Of a DNA stretch of 64,000 nt, positions 60,292-64,000 are shown one piece after another. The stretch comes from Asanoa ishikariensis. Lineage in GTDB: Bacteria > Actinomycetota > Actinomycetes > Mycobacteriales > Micromonosporaceae. The stretch is from positions 1,736,001 to 1,800,000 of the forward strand of contig NZ_FNQB01000003.1 in the NCBI RefSeq assembly GCF_900107455.1, read 5' to 3'. Below the pieces are notes generated by a model that saw only the letters and a list, made by a program, of their open reading frames with translations, had not been told where the DNA came from and ran no database searches. Positions within the stretch are counted from its first letter, which is position 1. The number at the start of each line of letters is the position of its first letter. The translations under genes were made by a program, and so were the position numbers.

Positions 60292-61131
60292 ATGTTGCGC
60301 GACGCCCTCACGAGCGACGGCCTGGTCGTCGCGCCCGGCTGCTACGACGTCCTCGGCGCCCGGGTGCTCGAAGCCGCCGGTCTCGAAGCCGCGTACCTCA
60401 CCCCGTTCGGTTTCCAGGCCGCCGACGCCCCCTCGCCGCACGCGCCGCAGGACCCATGGGAGCGGTACCTCGACCTGGCGCGGGAGCTCGTAGACGCCGC
60501 CGGCCTCGCGATCATCGTCGACGGGCAGACGGGCCTGGAGGGCAACCGCGGCGCCCCGGAACGGGCCGCGGATGCCTTCTCCGCCGGCGCCGCGGGCTTC
60601 GTGATCGAGGATCGGCAGGGCTTCGGAAAGGACCGGCCGCTGCGGACCATGGTCGAGGTAGGGCGCGAGATCGCCGCCGTCCGGCACGAAGTAGGACGCG
60701 AGACCACGGTGATCGTGCGGACGGACGCCGTACGAGAGTCCGTCGACGACGCCCGAGCGCGCTGTGAGTCCTATCTGGACGCCGGCGCCGACCTCGTCTT
60801 CCCGCTGATGACGCGTTACCTCAACTACCCGGACACGCCGGCCGACCGTGAGCGCCGGATGTCCGCGTACCAGTTCCTGACCGAGCGCGTACCCCCGAAG
60901 CGCCTGGTCGTGCACTCCCCCACCGGGCGCCACCTTCCCGTGGACGAGGCACGCCGGCTCGGGTTCGGGCTCTACCTGATGTCGCAGTTGCTCATCGCGT
61001 CCGCGGTGACCGGGATGACCCACGAGCTCGCGGCCGCGCTGGCCGACGAGCCCGGACCGATGCCCCTGCTGACCCCCGTCGACCTGGCGACGCTCACCCG
61101 CGTCGACAGATGGCTGGAGAACCGATGGTGA
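60292..61131 (+). CDS. Isocitrate lyase/PEP mutase family protein
   Basis: 279 residues from the ATG at 60292; the same frame is open back to a GTG at 59854, which would add 146 mostly hydrophilic, repetitive residues. The barrel begins MLRDALTSDGLVVAPGCYDVLGARVLEAAGLEAAYLTPFG, with the metal-site DGQTGLEGN, VIEDRQGFGKDR (the ED(Q/R) motif) and VIVRTDAVRE. Enzymes of this superfamily form or break C-C or C-P bonds next to a carboxylate (oxaloacetate hydrolase, methylisocitrate lyase, PEP mutase). The lyase KKCGH loop is absent, so it is not a classical isocitrate lyase. It is 22 bp ahead of the DapA-like gene. Confidence 0.85.
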   Translation: MLRDALTSDGLVVAPGCYDVLGARVLEAAGLEAAYLTPFGFQAADAPSPHAPQDPWERYLDLARELVDAAGLAIIVDGQTGLEGNRGAPERAADAFSAGAAGFVIEDRQGFGKDRPLRTMVEVGREIAAVRHEVGRETTVIVRTDAVRESVDDARARCESYLDAGADLVFPLMTRYLNYPDTPADRERRMSAYQFLTERVPPKRLVVHSPTGRHLPVDEARRLGFGLYLMSQLLIASAVTGMTHELAAALADEPGPMPLLTPVDLATLTRVDRWLENRW

Positions 61132-61153
61132 GCCACATGCGAGGAGGCGTCCG

Positions 61154-62116
61154 TTGACGGAGGCGAAGACGTGGGCCCGGACCAACCTCTCCGGATACAT
61201 CCCGGTGATGTTCACCCCGTACACCGAATCGGGCTCGATCGACGAGGCGGCGGTGCGCAACGACGTCGAGTACACGCTGAGCCTGCCGGGCGTCGGCGGC
61301 CTCTACGTCGGTTCCGTGTGGCAGGAATTCTGGCTGCTGACGGTGGCCGAGCGCAAGCGCCTCACCGAGATCGTGCTCGACGCGGTCGCGGGCCGGGTCC
61401 CGGTCGCGGTGTCGGCCACGCACACCGCCCCGGACGACGCGGCCGACCTCGCGACGCACGCGGCCGAGTCCGGAGCCGGCATGATCATGCTCTGGCCGCC
61501 GTTCTTCGGTCCCCGGGGGCACGGCGGCGTGCTGGCCTTCTTCGACTACGTGCTCGGCCGGGTGCCTGCGCCGTTCGGGTTCTACAACACCAGCCTGTCC
61601 GAGATCGGCTACGAGATGGACCTGCCCCTGCTGCGTGAGCTCGCGCTCAGGCCGCAGATAGCACTGCTGCTCGACGGCGCGGTGCGGCTCGACGTCTTCC
61701 TGGAGACGCTGGAGGCCGTCGGCCGCGACGTCATGGTGACCAGCCCCGTCGAGGAGTACTTCCTGGTGGCGCGGATGCTCTATCCGGAGGTCGCGCCCGA
61801 CGTCGTGATGGGGTCGAGCCGGGCCCTGTTCCTGCAGACGCCGCGCCAGCCGTACCTGCACGAGTTCTTCGTCTCCGTCGAGAAAGGACAGTGGCACGAC
61901 GCGCAGAAACGGCTCGGTTGGATCATGGCGGCCGGCGAGTTCGCGCACGGATCGGTGCTGCGCGAGGGCAAGACACCGCTGGGGCTGATCAAGGCGATCA
62001 GGAGGGCGTACGGGCAGTCCGGCGGCACTCCCCGGGTGCCCATCCCGGCGCCGAGCGAGATGGAGGTCGGCGACGCGGTGGCGAACCTGCGCGCGGCCGG
62101 GCTCGACCCGCTCTGA
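61154..62116 (+). CDS. Dihydrodipicolinate synthase/N-acetylneuraminate lyase family protein lacking the Schiff-base lysine
   Basis: 320 residues from a TTG with a strong GAGGAGG site. The (beta/alpha)8 aldolase fold is seen in SGYIPVMFTPYTESGSIDEAAVRNDVEYTLSLPGVGGLYVGSVWQEFWLLTVAERKRLTEIVLDAV and FGFYNTSLSEIGYEMDLPLL, with the family Tyr (FYN). Where active members have (I/V)KE, this protein reads QIALLLDGAVR, so the imine-forming Lys appears replaced. It may be catalytically altered or a regulatory member. Operon with the PEP-mutase-like gene suggests a shared 2-keto acid pathway; pathway unknown. Confidence 0.83.
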   Translation: MTEAKTWARTNLSGYIPVMFTPYTESGSIDEAAVRNDVEYTLSLPGVGGLYVGSVWQEFWLLTVAERKRLTEIVLDAVAGRVPVAVSATHTAPDDAADLATHAAESGAGMIMLWPPFFGPRGHGGVLAFFDYVLGRVPAPFGFYNTSLSEIGYEMDLPLLRELALRPQIALLLDGAVRLDVFLETLEAVGRDVMVTSPVEEYFLVARMLYPEVAPDVVMGSSRALFLQTPRQPYLHEFFVSVEKGQWHDAQKRLGWIMAAGEFAHGSVLREGKTPLGLIKAIRRAYGQSGGTPRVPIPAPSEMEVGDAVANLRAAGLDPL

Positions 62117-62162
62117 AACCCCCGCAAACGTGAAACCCCACCCACCTGAAACCCCGCAAACG
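62114..62162. repeat. Short direct repeat TGAAACCCC
   Basis: TGAAACCCC starts at 62114, 62131 and 62147 (17 and 16 bp apart); the first and third are followed by (C)GCAAACG. The first copy contains the DapA-like gene's stop codon. Confidence 0.5.
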
Positions 62163-62189
62163 GGCCGCGGCCGGAGTAAGACTGGATGG

Positions 62190-62507
62190 ATGGCTAGGGA
62201 AGAGGACTTCACCACCGAGGCTGCCGAGGGCCAGCGGGACCGGCGGTTCCACGGTGGCGCGCCGCAGCGGCTCGACGACGACGAGCTGGCGCGCCGCACG
62301 CGGGAGGAGCGGGTCGACGCCGGTACGTCCGACTACGACCCCGACGACGTGCCACCGGCCACCGACGAGCCCGTGCCCACCGACCTCAGCGACTCGGCGC
62401 TGGTCGAGGACATCGAGGGCGTCGCCGCGCGCCAGGAGGACGAGGACGAGACCCGGCCGTTGAGCCCGGACAACCCGTTCCCGCCCACCCGGTACGACGA
62501 GAGCTAG
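62190..62507 (+). CDS. Small acidic protein of unknown function
   Basis: 105 residues from the ATG at 62190, rich in Asp and Glu, without hydrophobic core: MAREEDFTTEAAEGQRDRRFHGG, then LDDDELARRTREERVDAGTSDYDPDDVPPATDEP and a proline-rich end. It is probably disordered. The composition and length are those of actinobacterial hypothetical proteins of low annotation value. Its stop overlaps the convergent ABC exporter gene by 4 bp. Confidence 0.6.
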   Translation: MAREEDFTTEAAEGQRDRRFHGGAPQRLDDDELARRTREERVDAGTSDYDPDDVPPATDEPVPTDLSDSALVEDIEGVAARQEDEDETRPLSPDNPFPPTRYDES

Positions 62508-64000
62508 GCGGCCAGCGCCGCGTATCGGCCGGCGGAGTCGACCAGCGTCTCGTGCGTGCCCGACTCCAGCACCCGGCCGTGGTCGACGACCACGATCTGG
62601 TCGGCATGGCGGATCGTCGAGAGGCGGTGCGCGATCATCACCGTGGTGCGCCCGCGGGCCAGCCGGTCGAACGCGCGCTGCACGGCCCGTTCCGTCTCGG
62701 TGTCCAGCGCGCTGGTCGCCTCGTCCAGGACCAGGATCTTCGGATCGCGCAGCAGCGTACGGGCGATCGCGATGCGTTGCTTCTCACCACCGGAGAACCG
62801 GTGTCCACGCGACCCGACCATGGTGTCGTAGCCGTCCGGCAGCGCGGCGATCACGTCGTGGATCTGGGCCGCCCGGGCCGCCTCTTCCAGCTCGAGATCG
62901 GTCGCCGACGGCTTCGCGTACCGCAGGTTCTCCCGGATCGTGGTGTGCAGCAGGTAGGTCTCCTGGCTGACCACGCCGACGATCCCGGCCAGGTCGGCCA
63001 GCCGCAGGTCACGCACGTCGACCCCGTCGATCGTCACGCGGCCGGCGGTCGGGTCGTACAACCGCGCGACCAACCCGGCGAGGGTGCTCTTCCCGGACCC
63101 GGTCTCGCCGACGAGCGCCAGCGACGTACCGGCCGGCACGTCGATCGTCACGCCGGAAACGGCGGGAACCTGGCTGCCCGGGTACGTGAAGCTGACGTCC
63201 GACAGACGCAGGTGCCCCTCGACCCGGTCCAGCGTCACGGGCGTCGCGGGGTCGTCGACCTCGACCGGCAGGTCCAGGTACTCGAAGATCCGCGCGAACA
63301 GCGCCAGCGAGCTGGTCAGCGTGACACCAACGTTGAGCAGGCCCATCAGCGGCCGGAACAGGCCGGCCTGCAACGCGGTGAAAGCGACCAGCGTGCCGAT
63401 GCTCAGGGCGCCGGCGGTGAACGGCAGTCCCGCGCTCAGGTAGATCAGCGCCGGGATCGCGGCGAAGATGATGCTCATCGAGGCCATCCGCCAGCGGCCG
63501 GCGAGCTCGGAGCGCAGCTCCAGGTCGATCAGCCGGCGGGACGACGCGGTGAACCGGTCGATCATGGCGGCACCGGTGGACAGCGTCTTGGAGAGCTGCG
63601 CGCCGCTGACCGAGAGGCCCTCCTCGATGGTGACGTTGAGGTCGGCGAGCTCGCGCTGGCGCTGCTCGGTGATCGCCCGGCGCATCCGGGCCACCCGGCG
63701 GGTCAGGAAGATCGCCGGGGGCAGCACGACGAGCGAGACCAGGGAGAGCTGCCAGGAGAGCGCGACCATCGCGGCCATGGTGGCGATGGTGGTGGTGAGG
63801 TTCGAGGCGATCGACGTGGCGGTCGTGGTGACCACGGCCTCCATGCCGCCGATGTCGTTGGTGATCCTGGACTGCACCTCTCCGGTGCGCGTCCGCGTGA
63901 AGAAGCCGACCGACTGCCGGTGCAGGTGGCCGAAGACGCTGGTGCGCAGCGCGTGCATCACCTTCTGCCCGACGGAGGTCGAGATCCAGGTCTGGACGAC
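62504..64000 (-). CDS. ABC-type multidrug/lipid exporter, fused permease-ATPase (5' end beyond window)
   Basis: 499 codons of the 3' part; the reading frame runs unbroken off the right edge, so the ATG at 63961 is internal. The membrane domain has the exporter pattern LHRQSVGFFTRTRTGEVQSRITNDIGGMEAVV. The ATPase has Walker A LVGETGSGKSTL, Q-loop VVSQETYLLHTTIRENLRYAKPSATD, signature HRFSGGEKQRIAIARTLL, Walker B ILVLDEATSALD and switch His in IAHRLSTIRHADQIVVVDHG. It is a half-transporter that dimerises, exporting lipid or drugs. Partner genes would lie to the right. Confidence 0.93.
   Translation of the reverse strand, partial: VVQTWISTSVGQKVMHALRTSVFGHLHRQSVGFFTRTRTGEVQSRITNDIGGMEAVVTTTATSIASNLTTTIATMAAMVALSWQLSLVSLVVLPPAIFLTRRVARMRRAITEQRQRELADLNVTIEEGLSVSGAQLSKTLSTGAAMIDRFTASSRRLIDLELRSELAGRWRMASMSIIFAAIPALIYLSAGLPFTAGALSIGTLVAFTALQAGLFRPLMGLLNVGVTLTSSLALFARIFEYLDLPVEVDDPATPVTLDRVEGHLRLSDVSFTYPGSQVPAVSGVTIDVPAGTSLALVGETGSGKSTLAGLVARLYDPTAGRVTIDGVDVRDLRLADLAGIVGVVSQETYLLHTTIRENLRYAKPSATDLELEEAARAAQIHDVIAALPDGYDTMVGSRGHRFSGGEKQRIAIARTLLRDPKILVLDEATSALDTETERAVQRAFDRLARGRTTVMIAHRLSTIRHADQIVVVDHGRVLESGTHETLVDSAGRYAALAA

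Noticed and set aside
59521-61275. A 584-codon reverse frame opposite the PEP-mutase-like gene and repeats
   Set aside because: Repetitive Leu/Pro/Val translation of the repeat block; antisense to a supported gene, with no start signal.

Overview
The window is about 70% G+C, with dense coding, many GTG and TTG starts, strong G/C bias at third codon positions and actinobacterial families (SARP/BTAD and LAL regulators, F420-dependent enzymes, ROK repressors, an ECF42-type sigma factor). It looks like the chromosome of a filamentous actinomycete, most likely Micromonosporaceae; the family is an inference from gene style, not from a marker gene. There is no phage, conjugative element, CRISPR array, rRNA or tRNA that I can see.

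Layout. 1-1109: start of a ROK kinase coupled to an HxlR regulator, divergent from an NAD(P)-binding protein. 1116-8192: a leftward five-gene operon for a membrane-anchored formate dehydrogenase (catalytic, iron-sulfur and NrfD subunits) followed by a YibE/F transporter-like protein and a small membrane protein. The catalytic gene is interrupted by an in-frame TGA exactly where selenocysteine sits in the family, followed by a SECIS-like hairpin, so it is read here as one selenoprotein gene. 8289-14165: TetR/RibD-like pair with a perfect operator, PAP2 phosphatase, Lon protease, and a coupled pair of F420-type oxidoreductases. 14301-24140: a frameshifted Tat-exported amidase, DUF1992, two unknown membrane proteins, DUF1345, an oxidoreductase, a DNA glycosylase, an unknown 398-residue protein, and a LysR/EamA pair.

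24121-33884 is a sugar locus. A ROK repressor, two permeases and a lipoprotein binding protein run left; an MDR dehydrogenase, a TIM-barrel isomerase and two debranching-type glycosidases run right. Both arms start from a 302-bp regulatory region that contains a duplicated module of about 130 bp. No ATPase gene is present, so a shared one elsewhere is expected. 33877-37893: methyltransferase, ClgR/PopR-like regulator, a clpP pair, and an ACC deaminase gene whose GntR regulator is reduced to a frameshifted remnant while its palindromic operator survives.

37953-50275 holds a giant SARP/BTAD-ATPase regulator, an unusual alpha/beta hydrolase-glycosyltransferase fusion, a methyltransferase, a DGPF/YciI-ECF42 sigma pair with a likely self-recognised promoter, a LAL regulator with a DUF4242 gene and a lipoprotein, and two small genes. 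50538-58027: MFS exporter behind a duplicated operator-like block, AraC regulator, a secreted GH13 amylase/pullulanase with a terminator, NUDIX hydrolase, and DNA polymerase IV preceded by a LexA-type box. 58445-64000: a PadR-DUF1048 operon with an iterated operator, a decayed erythromycin-esterase remnant, a PEP-mutase-like enzyme beside a DapA-like protein that appears to lack its Schiff-base lysine, and the 3' part of an ABC exporter.

Three stretches (53.0, 58.3 and 60.1 kb) are G+C-rich short tandem repeats.
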